Below are positions 12,373 through 20,955 of a stretch of 64,000 nucleotides of DNA, piece after piece. The notes under the pieces were generated by a model. That model saw nothing but the letters and a program-made list of their open reading frames with translations. It made no database searches and had not been told where the DNA came from. Position 1 is the stretch's first letter, and each line of letters begins with the position of its first letter. Source of the DNA: Microbacteriaceae bacterium X2B (GTDB lineage Bacteria; Actinomycetota; Actinomycetes; Actinomycetales; Microbacteriaceae); NCBI GenBank assembly GCA_005502445.1, contig SCPB01000007.1:1-64000 (forward strand). Reading direction: 5' to 3'. Position numbers and translations under genes: made by a program.

Positions 12373-12376
<4 letters not shown>

Positions 12377-13482
12377 TGCTGATCTGCCCTCTCGATACCC
12401 GCGCGGATGAACGCGGCCTGCGCCTCGGGGCTGACGTCGCCGATGAAGGCGCCCATCGCCGCCTCCGAGCCGGCGAGGTACTTCAGTTTGTCAGCCGCGC
12501 GGCGCGGGCTCGTCACCTGCAGCATGAGCCGCACCGAGTCGCGCGCGACGTGCACGGGCGCCTGATGCCAGGCCGCGATGTACGGCGTGGGCGTGCCGTA
12601 GAGCGCGTCGAGCCCGCGCAGCAGGCCGCGGTAGAGGGGAGCGAGCTCGTCCTTCTCCTCGTCGGTGAGGCCCGCGAGGTCGGGCACGTGCCGGTGCGGC
12701 AGGAGGTGGATCTCGAGCGGCCAGCGCGCTGCGAACGGCACGAAGGCGGTGAAGTGCTCGCCGCGCACGAGCACGCGCTCGCTCGCCTGCTCGCTCTGCA
12801 GGATGCGCTCGAACAGCTCGGGCCCGACCGCGTCGACCGAGCGCAGCAGCGAACTCGTTCGGGGCGTGATGAAGGGGTAGGCGTAGATCTGCCCGTGCGG
12901 GTGCGGCAGGGTGACCCCGATCTCCTGCCCCCGGTTCTCGAAGACGAAGACCTGCTGGATGCCCGGCATCGCGCTCAGCGCGGCGGTGCGCTGAGCCCAC
13001 GCCTCGAAGACGGTGCGGGCGCGGCTGATGCTGAGCGAGCCGAACGAGCCCTCGTGCTCGGGCGAGAAGCACACGACCTCGCAGCGTCCGACGCTCGCGC
13101 GCGAGCGCTCGACGCCGATCTCGCGCAGCTCGTCGAGGTCGCGCGGAGCGTTCTCGTGCTCGAGGGCGGGCCCGAAGCTGGGGGAGCGGTTCTCGAACAC
13201 GGCGACGTCGTAGAGGCTGGGGATCTCGCTCGGGTTGGCCTCGGTCTGCGGCGCGAGCGGATCCTGGTCGGCGGGCGGCAGGAAGACGCGATTCTGCCGG
13301 TTGCTCGCGATCGACACCCACTCGCCCGTGAGCACATCCTGCCGCATGGTCGCGGTCTCGGGGCGGGGGTCGAGAACGCGGCGGTCGATCGAGCGCTCCG
13401 GGCCGAGCGTCGTGTCGGCGTCGTCGACGTAGATGAGCTCGCGTCCGTCGGCGAGCGTGGTGGAGCGGAAGGTGATGGGCAC
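12373..13482 (-). CDS. galT: Galactose-1-phosphate uridylyltransferase
   Basis: 369 residues; exchanges galactose 1-phosphate with UDP-glucose. The catalytic HIT-type motif HPHGQIYAYP lies around residue 195, after FENRGQEIGVT. The GTG start at 13482 is chosen because the upstream ATG at 13489 is out of frame. A -10-like TACGAT lies on the minus strand at 13493-13488, five bases before the GTG, so the mRNA is probably leaderless. First gene of galT-galK. Confidence 0.94.
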
Positions 13483-13487
13483 GCTTC

Positions 13488-13553
13488 ATCGTAGGGAGCA
13501 TCCCTTGCGGATTCGCAAGTTGTATGCTTTCGATATCGACGACTTCCGAAAGC
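13488..13553. promoter_or_regulatory. galTK/regulator intergenic control region with two palindromes
   Basis: Between the divergent galT and regulator genes lie two exact inverted repeats: CTTGCG-GATT-CGCAAG at 13504-13519 and GCTTTCG-N14-CGAAAGC at 13526-13553. The first overlaps a -35-like TTGCGA on the minus strand, 19 bases before the galT -10-like TACGAT. Their placement fits operators for the adjacent DeoR-type protein, which would then control galTK and itself. Confidence 0.55.
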
Positions 13554-13577
13554 GCGCCGATCAGAGAGAGGATGCCC

Positions 13578-14375
13578 GTGGCCGACTCCCCGGCCCCCCG
13601 CCGCGATCGTATGGCGGCCTCCGTCGCCCGCCGCGGGTTCGCGCGCGTCGCCGACCTCGCGCGCGAGCTCGGCGTCAGCGAGGTCACCGTGCGCACCGAC
13701 CTCGCCGCGCTCGAGGCCGAGGGCCGCGTCGCGCGCGTGCACGGCGGCGCGATGCCCAGGGGTCTCGTCGCCGAGCGCGAGTCGAGCCTCGAGCAGTCGC
13801 GCGCGCGGCTCACGCGCGCGAAGGAGGCGATCGCCCAGGCGGCCGCCGCTGAGGTGCGCTCGGGCGAGAGCCTGCTGCTCGACGTCGGCTCGACGACGCT
13901 CGCCGTGGCGCACGCGCTCGTCGCGCGCACCGAGCTGACCGAGCTCGTCGTCGTCACCAACGGGCTCGCGGTCGCCCTCGCGCTCGAACCGGCGATCCCG
14001 CGCTTCACGGTCGTCGTCACGGGCGGCACGCTGCGCTCGCTGCAGCACTCCCTCGTCAACCCGCTCGCGACGACCCTGCTCGACGACGTGCGCGCCGACC
14101 TCGCGATCCTCGGCGCGACGGGCGTGCACGCCGAGCACGGGGTCACCAACGTCAACCTGCCCGAGGCCGAGGTCAAGCGGCGCATGGTCGCGGGCGCCGC
14201 GCGGCGCATCCTCGTCGCCGACTCGTCGAAGGTCGGCCAGGCGCACCTCGGGCGCGTGGCGGCGCTCGCCGACATCGACGAGCTCGTCACCGACACCGGC
14301 ATCGCCGACGAGGATGCCACGGCACTCCGCTCGGCGGGGCTGCGAGTGCGCGCGGTCGCGCCCCGCCGCCGCTGA
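13578..14375 (+). CDS. DeoR/GlpR-family transcriptional regulator of the galactose genes
   Basis: About 265 residues. The N-terminal winged helix contains ARELGVSEVTVRTDLAALEAEGRVARVHGGA, the DeoR-family signature. The C-terminal DeoRC sugar-phosphate domain follows (LLLDVGSTTLAVAHAL, VVTNGLAVA, LADSSK-type VADSSKVGQAHLG). GTG 13578 is preferred because the purine-rich AGAGAGAGG (13563-13571) ends about six bases before it; ATG 13572 or 13524 are alternatives. Divergent from galTK and followed by galM, so probably the local repressor, responding to a galactose-derived phosphate (inference). Confidence 0.85.
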   Translation: MADSPAPRRDRMAASVARRGFARVADLARELGVSEVTVRTDLAALEAEGRVARVHGGAMPRGLVAERESSLEQSRARLTRAKEAIAQAAAAEVRSGESLLLDVGSTTLAVAHALVARTELTELVVVTNGLAVALALEPAIPRFTVVVTGGTLRSLQHSLVNPLATTLLDDVRADLAILGATGVHAEHGVTNVNLPEAEVKRRMVAGAARRILVADSSKVGQAHLGRVAALADIDELVTDTGIADEDATALRSAGLRVRAVAPRRR

Positions 14376-14428
14376 GGTCGAGGAGATCGACGACGCGCAT
14401 CCTGCCCGCGCCCGATTAGTCTGGCGAC

Positions 14429-15361
14429 GTGACCCGCATCGCAGCCCCCACCGGTGAGCAGTTCCTCCTGCGCCACGACGGCGCCCACGGCACCGTCGAG
14501 GCGGTCGTGACCGAGGTCGCGGCAGCGCTGCGCGTGCTCACGGTCGACGGGCACGCGCTCGTGCAGTCGTTCCCGCGGGAGTCGACGCCGCCGTTCGGGC
14601 ACGGCATCGTGCTCGTGCCGTGGCCCAACCGCGTGCGCGACGGCCGCTGGATGCACAGGGAGAAGGCGCTGCAGCTCGACATCACCGAGGTCGAGCGGGG
14701 CAACGCGATCCACGGGCTGCTGCGCAGCACCCCGTACCGCGTGGTCGAGAAGTGGGACGACTCGGTGACCCTCGGCGCCGCCGTCGTGCCGCAGCACGGC
14801 TGGCCGTTCCACCTGTGGACGACCGTGCAGTACGCGCTCACCGGCAACGGCGTGCGCGTCACCCACTCGGTGACCAACATCGGCACGGCGGCCGCGCCGT
14901 ACGCGGTGGGCGCCCACCCCTTCCTGCGCGTCGGCGAGCATCCCGTCGACGAGCTCACGATCACCGCCCGCACCCTCGAGCACGTCATCGTCGACGACCG
15001 ACTCAACCCGGAGGGCCTCGAGCCGGTCGCGGGCACGCGCTTCGACCTGAGCGAGGGGGCCCGTGTGGGCGACCTGCAGCTCGACGACGCCTGGCGGGTC
15101 GAGCCCGACGGCGACGGCGTCATCCGCACGGTGCTGTCGGCACCCGACGGCACCGAGACCGAACTGTGGCAGGGGCGGGAGTGGGAGTGGCTGCAGGTGT
15201 TCATCACGCGCGGCTTCCCCGGCGAGCGCGGGCCCGAGACGGCGATCGCCGTCGAGCCCATGACGGCGCCGGCCGACGCGCTCAACAGCGGCGTCGGGCT
15301 GCGGTGGATCCAGCCCGGCGAGTCGTGGTCGGGCAGCTGGGGAATCTGCCGGCCGGCGTGA
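14429..15361 (+). CDS. galM: Aldose 1-epimerase (mutarotase)
   Basis: 310 residues; interconverts alpha and beta anomers of galactose or glucose. Landmarks: VPWPNRVRDGRW, GNAIHGLLR with the His found in the GalM active site, VGAHPFLRVG (second catalytic His) and the late glutamate in AIAVEPMTAPADALN. GTG 14429 lies six bases after TAGTCT (14417-14422), consistent with leaderless transcription. It follows the DeoR regulator and completes the galactose cluster. Confidence 0.85.
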   Translation: MTRIAAPTGEQFLLRHDGAHGTVEAVVTEVAAALRVLTVDGHALVQSFPRESTPPFGHGIVLVPWPNRVRDGRWMHREKALQLDITEVERGNAIHGLLRSTPYRVVEKWDDSVTLGAAVVPQHGWPFHLWTTVQYALTGNGVRVTHSVTNIGTAAAPYAVGAHPFLRVGEHPVDELTITARTLEHVIVDDRLNPEGLEPVAGTRFDLSEGARVGDLQLDDAWRVEPDGDGVIRTVLSAPDGTETELWQGREWEWLQVFITRGFPGERGPETAIAVEPMTAPADALNSGVGLRWIQPGESWSGSWGICRPA

Positions 15362-15367
15362 GCGGGG

Positions 15368-15387
15368 GCCGCGGCCGGGGCCGCGGC
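15368..15387. terminator. GC-only hairpin after galM
   Basis: Nine-base arms GCCGCGGCC and GGCCGCGGC with a GG loop, starting seven bases after the galM stop. No U-tract follows. The rest of the gap to 15546 shows nothing clear except a ribosome site GGAGGCGG at 15531-15538. Confidence 0.55.
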
Positions 15388-15545
15388 ATCCTGACCGCGC
15401 CGTATCGCCTCGCCACCAGCGGAAAGTGAGGCGGCCCCCAGGACTGGGGGGACGCCCGTTCTACCCCGCGATGCTTGGATGTAGGGCAGATCGGGCGCGC
15501 TGACCGCGGGGGGGAGACGCCAGCCGATCGGAGGCGGAGCACCAC

Positions 15546-15947
15546 ATGAGCAGCACGCCGAAGACCATCGGTATCGTCGTGGCGATCGTCGCCGTCGTCG
15601 TCGGAGCGGTTCTGATCGCGCCGTCGATCGGCGACAGCATGTTCGGCACGGGTGGGTCGCAACCGCCGGCGGCCGCGTCGAGCGACGTCGAGCTCTCGGT
15701 CAACGACGCCGGCGAGACCTACGGCAGCGCGAACGGCGGGTCGGTGCCCGACCTGCTCGCGGCACAGACCGACGATGGCGCGATCGGGTACGTGCGCGTG
15801 AGCGAGCTCGACCTGGCCCGCAACGTCGCCGGCTCGGTCGAGTCGGGCGAGTGGCCTGTCGACGTGTATGAGAAGGACGGCGAGACCGTCATCGGGCAAC
15901 TCACCGTGACGAAGGACATGCCCGGGCCGCGCGACGGCCGGAACTGA
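15546..15947 (+). CDS. Small membrane-anchored secreted protein of unknown function
   Basis: 133 residues: a lysine near the N-terminus, one hydrophobic helix at about residues 8-28, then a Ser/Ala linker and an acidic extracytoplasmic part of about 95 residues (SNDVELSVNDAG-like, then EKDGETVIGQLTVTKD). No family recognised. It may be an anchored periplasmic-side protein. It ends just before the A/T-richer patch that holds the AlbA_2 gene. Confidence 0.65.
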   Translation: MSSTPKTIGIVVAIVAVVVGAVLIAPSIGDSMFGTGGSQPPAAASSDVELSVNDAGETYGSANGGSVPDLLAAQTDDGAIGYVRVSELDLARNVAGSVESGEWPVDVYEKDGETVIGQLTVTKDMPGPRDGRN

Positions 15948-15955
15948 GGCCGGTC

Positions 15956-16072
15956 GTCGAACGCACGGCGCACGAGGACCGAGTCGAGCACGGCATCTAT
16001 GCCGGTGTGTACCAGAGCGACTACACGGCCCATCAGGATCGCTTTGACGCAATCGTGTCAGCGGCCGTGTAA
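15956..16072 (+). pseudogene. Open frame tail without a start (possible gene remnant)
   Basis: A frame ending in TAA at 16070 reads VERTAHEDRVEHGIYAGVYQ and continues plausibly to a short C-terminus, with protein-like composition. No start codon with a ribosome site precedes it; upstream it overlaps the previous gene in another frame. It may be the 3' end of a gene lost when the neighbouring A/T-richer segment arrived. 16073-16164 is A/T-rich and shows no gene. Confidence 0.3.
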
Positions 16073-16164
16073 TCCCACCTGCGTGCGGGTTCCTATCAAG
16101 TTTTCGATCAATCTTGAATGATGCGTTCGTAATCCTGACGTAACACGAACTGCAACCATGTCAT

Positions 16165-17802
16165 TCAAATGGCGTAGTAACGTCGACCGCGCGTTTGGCC
16201 TCGAGCAACAACCAGGCCTGCGGCGGTCAGGTCGTTCAGCAGGTGTCGAACGACAGATTGGTCCTCGTCGAGGACAGCCGCCCCCTCAGCTGTCGACAAG
16301 CTGCCTCGCTGCTGGATCTCATCCAACAGCATCTGCCGCTTGCGGGACTGTGCTTCCAACCCGCTCGAGCCCGCGCGCATGACGACCTCCTCAGAGAGCT
16401 CATATCGGGCACCCCCTGCATGTCCAGCGCGCACGAGCAGTCCCTTCACCACCGCGCCGCGAAGAAGTGCTTCTGCGTTCGTGTTCGGCATGAGTTGGAC
16501 CAGCCGGCGACGCGTCACCGATCCCTCCCGCCGCGCGAGCGCGAGGACCCGGCGCTCAGGTCCGGTGAGGTGGAGATGGCCCAGCATCGCGAGCCATGCC
16601 TGATCCTCGACAGACACCAGGAAGCGATTTCGGAGAGTTACGGTGACCGAATCTGGCGTGGGCACGATGAGCGGCGGCTCCATCAGTCGGGCGTCCATGA
16701 ACTCGTACATGCGATCGATCCCCTCGCCGTACTCCTCGACGAGCCCGAGGGCTTTCAGGGCGCGCATCACCCGCCGATTGCGCGAGTAGTGCTCATCTCG
16801 AATGTTCTCGATGGTGATCGGCCCAGGCAGGCCACCAGGACTCCTAATCTCGATTCGGTCCTCCCAGATGGACACGTCGACCGTGGTGCCTCGGCGCCCA
16901 TAGTCGCGATGGGCGAAGGCGTTCAACAGGGCCTCACGAAGGACTTCCTCAGGATACTCGGGCCAGACGGCACGCCGAGAGCCGATGACGACCTGGTACC
17001 GGCGGGTGTGCTCTCCGATGAACGCCATCGAGGAATCCAGCAACGTCGATATCGGTCCCGACAGCTCTTGCCGGGCCTCGGTCGGCCCAGGACCAGGACC
17101 GACGCCGGTACGCCTGACTAGCTGAACTGATGCTCCTGAAACGAAGCGACGTGGGTCTCGACCGAACAGCACGACCGCCGCGATAGTCACCTTCGGATCA
17201 GAAGGGGCAGGCTGCGGGATGGCCACGTCGAGATCGATCAGGGCGCGGTGATATTCGGCCGCCTCGACCGGTGGTCGACCATCGATTGCGAGCGCTTGGT
17301 TGATCAGATCCAAGTCGAAGTCCGTCGCGGAGACCTGGGTGACGGCCTCCTCCTCACCAGGCACGTCTTCCCGTTCACGAACGAACCTGGATAGCTGGTC
17401 CCCAATGAGCGGGTGCACGTCGGATCCGACTCGCCGGAGTAGACGTCCCTCGGTGGTCGTCACGATCCGTCCCCGCACCTCCGGTACCGCTACGACGACC
17501 ACCTTCTCGTCATCGACCTCCAGTTCTCGGAGCTGCACCTCAACGCCGACGTTGCGGGCCGTGCGCGTAACCTCGTCCGCCACCTTCTGCGTCAACTCGC
17601 ATCCATGGAGTGTGCGATCGTCCTTAATGCCGAGAACGATGAGCCCACCGTCCGTCATAGCGAAGGCAGGGATCAGTTCGTTCAGGCGGGCGGGGACCCG
17701 TTTGAAGTCGAGCTGATCGGTTTCGATTCGCCCGAGGACGGCCAGCAACTCTCCCAGCGTCGTAGGGGTTGGAAGCTCTGAGAGACGGGGAAGCGCGGCC
17801 AC
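16165..17802 (-). CDS. AlbA_2 (Schlafen-type) DNA-binding and HATPase-like regulator
   Basis: 545 residues. The N-terminal ~130 residues fit an AlbA_2 domain (TDQLDFKR, FAMTDGGLIVLGIKDDRTLHG). The middle has the degenerate histidine-kinase-like ATPase box LLNAFAHRDYGRRG with a following ENRIEIRSPGGLP-type motif (here DRIEIRSPGGLPGPI), and the last ~100 residues look like winged helices. This architecture occurs in stand-alone transcription regulators and in some phage-defence loci. Base composition is lower in GC than neighbours, suggesting transfer. TAATGT sits six bases before the GTG, so the message is probably leaderless. Confidence 0.75.
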   Translation of the reverse strand: MAALPRLSELPTPTTLGELLAVLGRIETDQLDFKRVPARLNELIPAFAMTDGGLIVLGIKDDRTLHGCELTQKVADEVTRTARNVGVEVQLRELEVDDEKVVVVAVPEVRGRIVTTTEGRLLRRVGSDVHPLIGDQLSRFVREREDVPGEEEAVTQVSATDFDLDLINQALAIDGRPPVEAAEYHRALIDLDVAIPQPAPSDPKVTIAAVVLFGRDPRRFVSGASVQLVRRTGVGPGPGPTEARQELSGPISTLLDSSMAFIGEHTRRYQVVIGSRRAVWPEYPEEVLREALLNAFAHRDYGRRGTTVDVSIWEDRIEIRSPGGLPGPITIENIRDEHYSRNRRVMRALKALGLVEEYGEGIDRMYEFMDARLMEPPLIVPTPDSVTVTLRNRFLVSVEDQAWLAMLGHLHLTGPERRVLALARREGSVTRRRLVQLMPNTNAEALLRGAVVKGLLVRAGHAGGARYELSEEVVMRAGSSGLEAQSRKRQMLLDEIQQRGSLSTAEGAAVLDEDQSVVRHLLNDLTAAGLVVARGQTRGRRYYAI

Positions 17803-17818
17803 GCCTCAACATTACACC

Positions 17819-17864
17819 AACTTGGGCCACAATCACGCATGGTGAGACATTTGTCGCCCAAGTT
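17819..17864. promoter_or_regulatory. 9-bp inverted repeat at the AlbA_2 gene promoter
   Basis: AACTTGGGC at 17819-17827 is exactly mirrored by GCCCAAGTT at 17856-17864, 28 bases apart, directly upstream of the minus-strand gene. It also lies at the broken end of the adjacent nuclease-like gene. It is a reasonable autoregulatory operator. Confidence 0.5.
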
Positions 17865-17867
17865 TTT

Positions 17868-18194
17868 CTAATAGAAGAGACCCCGGATGACAGCGCCTTC
17901 CGTGCGCGCACCTTCGGCGCGCACCACCGCCCGGGATACGTGTGAATAGCCTTGGCCCACGTCGAACGGCTGCCCGAACTTTTTCGTGTGAGGCTTGGAG
18001 CCACCCTCGCTCTTGGCCTCGACGATCAGCCGTTCACTGCCGCGGATGGCAACGACGTCGTCGCCATGCTGGTGGCTCAGCGCGTAGGACTCAATGGCCA
18101 AGCCCTTGGACTGCAGGTGCGCCATGGCCGCCCGCACAACATCGTCCTCGTAAGGGGACACCGGCGGCTGGAGGGGTTCTGGAGGGGTTGGCAC
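17868..18194 (-). pseudogene. Truncated PD-(D/E)xK nuclease-like protein
   Basis: 108 residues. The segment GDDVVAIRGSERLIVEAKSE has the order Asp...Glu-x-Lys of the restriction-endonuclease-like fold, with KFGQPFDVGQGYSHVSRAV after it. Homologous small proteins usually continue with another helix-strand unit, while this one ends soon after the AVVRA helix with GLFY and TAG, and the sequence beyond reads as unrelated. I infer that the 3' end was replaced by the inverted-repeat/AlbA_2 segment. It lies next to tRNA-Lys, a common integration site, but no integrase or att repeat was found. Confidence 0.5.
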
Positions 18195-18242
18195 TCTGCA
18201 GTTCGTCCGCAGGTCGCGCGCGACTTCTCCATGATTACCTCG

Positions 18243-18315
18243 TGGGCCCCGTGGGGCTCGAACCCACGACCCGCGGATTAAAAGTCCGCTGCTCTACCGA
18301 CTGAGCTAGAGGCCC
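18243..18315 (-). tRNA. tRNA-Lys (UUU anticodon)
   Basis: The minus strand folds into a complete cloverleaf: acceptor GGGCCTC with GGGGCCC, D arm GCTC/GAGC, anticodon stem GCGGA/TCCGC with loop CTTTTAA (anticodon TTT), and a T arm with GTTCGAGCC. 73 bases; the 3' CCA is not encoded. Its 3' end faces the A/T-richer segment at 15950-18240. Confidence 0.97.
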
Positions 18316-18378
18316 GCGGCTCACATGTTACTTGTCCCGCCCGGCGCCCACCCGCGCGGCGCGCGCCGATCCGAACCA

Positions 18379-19326
18379 TCACGTGATGTTGTAGAGCGCT
18401 CTCGCCTCCTCGTGCGTGGCGATCGGCCGGCCGACCTCGCGCGCGATCTCCTGCGCCTGCTGGAGGAGCTCCAGGTTGGTGGGGTTGCGGGCCGGGTCGT
18501 AGAACAGCTCGAGGCCGGTCTTGATGTGACCGCCGAGTTCGATGGCCCGGCGCAGGATGCCGGTGTCGTCGAGAGCCCCCTGTCCCCAGATCGAGATGTA
18601 CCAGGGGTGCGTGACCTTCGCCTCCTCGATCATCGTGAGGTAGTAGTACAGGCTCTCCAGACACGGCTTCATGCCGTTGGTCCCGATGGGCTCGGTGGCG
18701 GTCAGGCCGTAGTCGCCGATCAGGTAGAAGTCCCACATCGAGCCCTGGGTGGACATCCCGCGGTTGACGTAGTGCATCGCGTGCCGCAGGTGTCCGGGCT
18801 CGTAGACGCCGAACACCATCGCCAGGTCGCGCTCCCGGAACATCTGCACCTGGCTCGCCACCCGCTGGTAGTTGAACCCGAACTCGGGCCCCGAGAGGTA
18901 TCCCTCCTGGTCGACCTCGGTGGCGAAGAGCGTGAGCCCGGTGTCGACGCACCCGATGCGCACGTTGCCCCCCTCGTACAGATAGGGGACGTGCTCGAGC
19001 CCGTTCTCGTGGGGGAGCAGGCGCAGATTGTTGCACGTGGTGGGGTACCACGTGATGTCCGGGTGCCGCTCCAGGACGCGCTCCCAGGTGCGCATGTAGT
19101 CCTTGTAGGCGTTCTCTCCCAGCAGGTCGAAGCTGCTGTTGTGGGCGTGGATCGCGCCCGCGCCGGCCTCCCAGCATCGGATGGCGTCCTCCGCGATCTC
19201 CTCGTACGAGATGGGCGTGTTGGGGTTCATCTCCTTGGTCCGGATGCCGTTGATGTGCGATTCGATAACGACCGGGTAGTCCCAGGTCGGCTCCATGTCC
19301 GCGTACTTGTCCAGGGCAGTGGCCAC
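18379..19326 (-). CDS. Beta-keto acid cleavage enzyme (BKACE, DUF849 family)
   Basis: 315 residues from GTG 19326, chosen because AAAGGA at 19338-19333 is six bases upstream; GTG 19329 is an alternative. The family condenses a beta-keto acid with acetyl-CoA to give an acetoacetyl-CoA plus a new acyl-CoA, using a zinc site. The HxH pair in AGAGAIHAHN and the later HATHEEAR-type segment (PIATHEEARAL) match the metal site. 3-Keto-5-aminohexanoate cleavage is the founding activity, but BKACE members act on many substrates, so this one is undefined. Divergent from an epoxide hydrolase-like gene. Confidence 0.85.
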   Translation of the reverse strand: MATALDKYADMEPTWDYPVVIESHINGIRTKEMNPNTPISYEEIAEDAIRCWEAGAGAIHAHNSSFDLLGENAYKDYMRTWERVLERHPDITWYPTTCNNLRLLPHENGLEHVPYLYEGGNVRIGCVDTGLTLFATEVDQEGYLSGPEFGFNYQRVASQVQMFRERDLAMVFGVYEPGHLRHAMHYVNRGMSTQGSMWDFYLIGDYGLTATEPIGTNGMKPCLESLYYYLTMIEEAKVTHPWYISIWGQGALDDTGILRRAIELGGHIKTGLELFYDPARNPTNLELLQQAQEIAREVGRPIATHEEARALYNIT

Positions 19327-19375
19327 CACAGGTCCTTTCTCTGCAAAGTTATTCGTAAGGTGAGAATCCATGCAC

Positions 19376-19466
19376 AGAATGGCTCGCCCACCAGGGCGTG
19401 TCAAGGGGCCTCGATGCCGGCGGTGCCCGATCCTCGTTGACACGGGACTCCGTCGTGCCTTATCGT
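19376..19466. promoter_or_regulatory. Divergent promoters for BKACE and epoxide hydrolase genes
   Basis: Plus strand: TTGACA 19437-19442, an 18-base spacer and TATCGT 19461-19466, giving a ~60-base leader to the ATG at 19535. Minus strand: TTGACA at 19404-19399, a 17-base spacer and CATTCT at 19381-19376, giving a ~43-base leader to 19326. The two -35 boxes are 32 bases apart, so a regulator bound between them could control both genes. Confidence 0.65.
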
Positions 19467-19534
19467 GCATAAACACGCAGGTCTTGAATAGAGACTACGT
19501 GGACTCTCACGGCAGCGAACAAGGAGGTTCCCCC

Positions 19535-20770
19535 ATGTCGGCATCTTTCGAGGTGCGTCCCTTCCAGATCGGCATCCCGGAGGCCGATCTCCAGGACATG
19601 ATCGAGCGGCTCAAGCGCACGCGGTTCCCCGAGGACTTCGCCAACGACGACTGGCGGTACGGCTACAACACGGCCTACCACCGCACGCTCGTCGACTACT
19701 GGATCAACGAGTACGACTGGCGCGCCGTCGAACGCCGCATGAACGAGCTGCCGCACTTCACAGTCGACCTCATGGGCGTGCCGCTGCACTTCATCCACGT
19801 CAAGGGCAAGGGCAAGAACCCCATGCCGCTGCTGCTCCACCACGGCTGGCCGTGGACCTTCTGGGACGTGCGCAAGGTCATCGAGCCGCTCACCGATCCC
19901 GTGAAGTTCGGCGGGTCGGAGGAGGACGCCTTCGACGTCGTGCTCATCTCGCTTCCCGGCTACGGGTTCTCGTCTCCCCTGCGCGAGACCGGCTGGAACT
20001 TCTGGCACACGGCCGACCTCGAGAACACGCTCATGAAGGACGTCCTCGGTTACGAGAGGTACGCGACCGCGGGCGGCGACTGGGGCGCGCTCATCGCGCA
20101 GCAGCACGGGCACAAGTACGAGAACGACGTCATCGGCCTCTACACGCACTTCCCGGCCCAGATGTCGCACTACCTGCCCGAGCACCCCGACCAGCCGGCC
20201 GGCGTCGAGTTCGACCCGTTCCTCGGCCTGCCCGCCGAGAGCGAGTACACCGAGGAGGAGGCGGGCTGGTTCGAGCGCGGCAAGCTGTTCGTCGAGCGCG
20301 AGAGCGGCTACGGCGAGATCCAGCTGACCAAGCCGCAGACGCTCGCCGCTCTCGTCGCCGACTCGCCAGCGGCCCAGCTCGCCTGGATCACCGAGAAGCG
20401 CTACTTCTGGGGGCTCGCCGAGCGCGGCGTGGGCACCGAGGCCTTCGAGAAGGTGTGGCCCAAGGAGGACCTCATCACGACGGCCGCTGTCTACTTCCTC
20501 ACCAACACCGGCGGCACTTCCTCGCGCTTCTACTGGGAGTGCCGCGGCAACCCCTGGTCGCCCAGCCACGACCGCTTCCCCGTCGTCGGCGTGCCGACCG
20601 CGGTCTCGATCTACCCGGGCGAGATCTACAAGCCTCCGATGACCTGGACGTCGAAGTACTTCAACCTCCAGCAGTACCGCGTGCACTCCACCGGCGGGCA
20701 CTTCGCGCCGCTGGAGGAGCCGGAGATCTACGTGGACGACGTCCGCACGTTCTTCCGGGGTCTGCGCTGA
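19535..20770 (+). CDS. Epoxide hydrolase-like alpha/beta hydrolase
   Basis: 411 residues with an N-terminal EHN lid domain and the alpha/beta-hydrolase core. HHGWPW at 102-107 is the oxyanion-hole motif, the nucleophile is D182 in GGDWG, and the catalytic His is in GGHFAPLEEP near the end. ATG 19535 follows a strong ribosome site AAGGAGG (19521-19527). Soluble cytoplasmic enzyme; it opens epoxides to diols. The natural substrate is unknown, and the divergent pairing with a BKACE gene is unusual. Confidence 0.87.
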   Translation: MSASFEVRPFQIGIPEADLQDMIERLKRTRFPEDFANDDWRYGYNTAYHRTLVDYWINEYDWRAVERRMNELPHFTVDLMGVPLHFIHVKGKGKNPMPLLLHHGWPWTFWDVRKVIEPLTDPVKFGGSEEDAFDVVLISLPGYGFSSPLRETGWNFWHTADLENTLMKDVLGYERYATAGGDWGALIAQQHGHKYENDVIGLYTHFPAQMSHYLPEHPDQPAGVEFDPFLGLPAESEYTEEEAGWFERGKLFVERESGYGEIQLTKPQTLAALVADSPAAQLAWITEKRYFWGLAERGVGTEAFEKVWPKEDLITTAAVYFLTNTGGTSSRFYWECRGNPWSPSHDRFPVVGVPTAVSIYPGEIYKPPMTWTSKYFNLQQYRVHSTGGHFAPLEEPEIYVDDVRTFFRGLR

Positions 20771-20845
20771 CCCGGCGCGACCCCGTCGCCGTGATGACCA
20801 TCCGATAACGAAAGAGTCACGAGCGAGGCATTCGCCCGCTGCATC

Positions 20846-20932
20846 TTGCAGGCGGAGGCCGCCCCGCTTACCATTCAAGTGAATGGCAAGCCATTTAATG
20901 AATAAAAATGCATCACACTCGACGTCGAGTGT
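20846..20932 (+). promoter_or_regulatory. Promoter and two palindromic operators of the first ABC operon
   Basis: TTGCAG 20846-20851, a 17-base spacer and TACCAT 20869-20874 form a promoter with start near 20881. CCATTCA-AG-TGAATGG (20871-20886) overlaps the -10 and the start site, as a repressor operator would. A perfect 18-base palindrome ACACTCGACGTCGAGTGT follows at 20915-20932 in the leader, ahead of the AAGGAG ribosome site. Confidence 0.65.
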
Positions 20933-20955
20933 CACACCACACCAAGGAGTCAAAG

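Noticed and set aside
15950-18243. Complete integrated element at tRNA-Lys
   Set aside because: No integrase and no repeat of the tRNA 3' end near 16070 could be found, so only a transferred patch is claimed.
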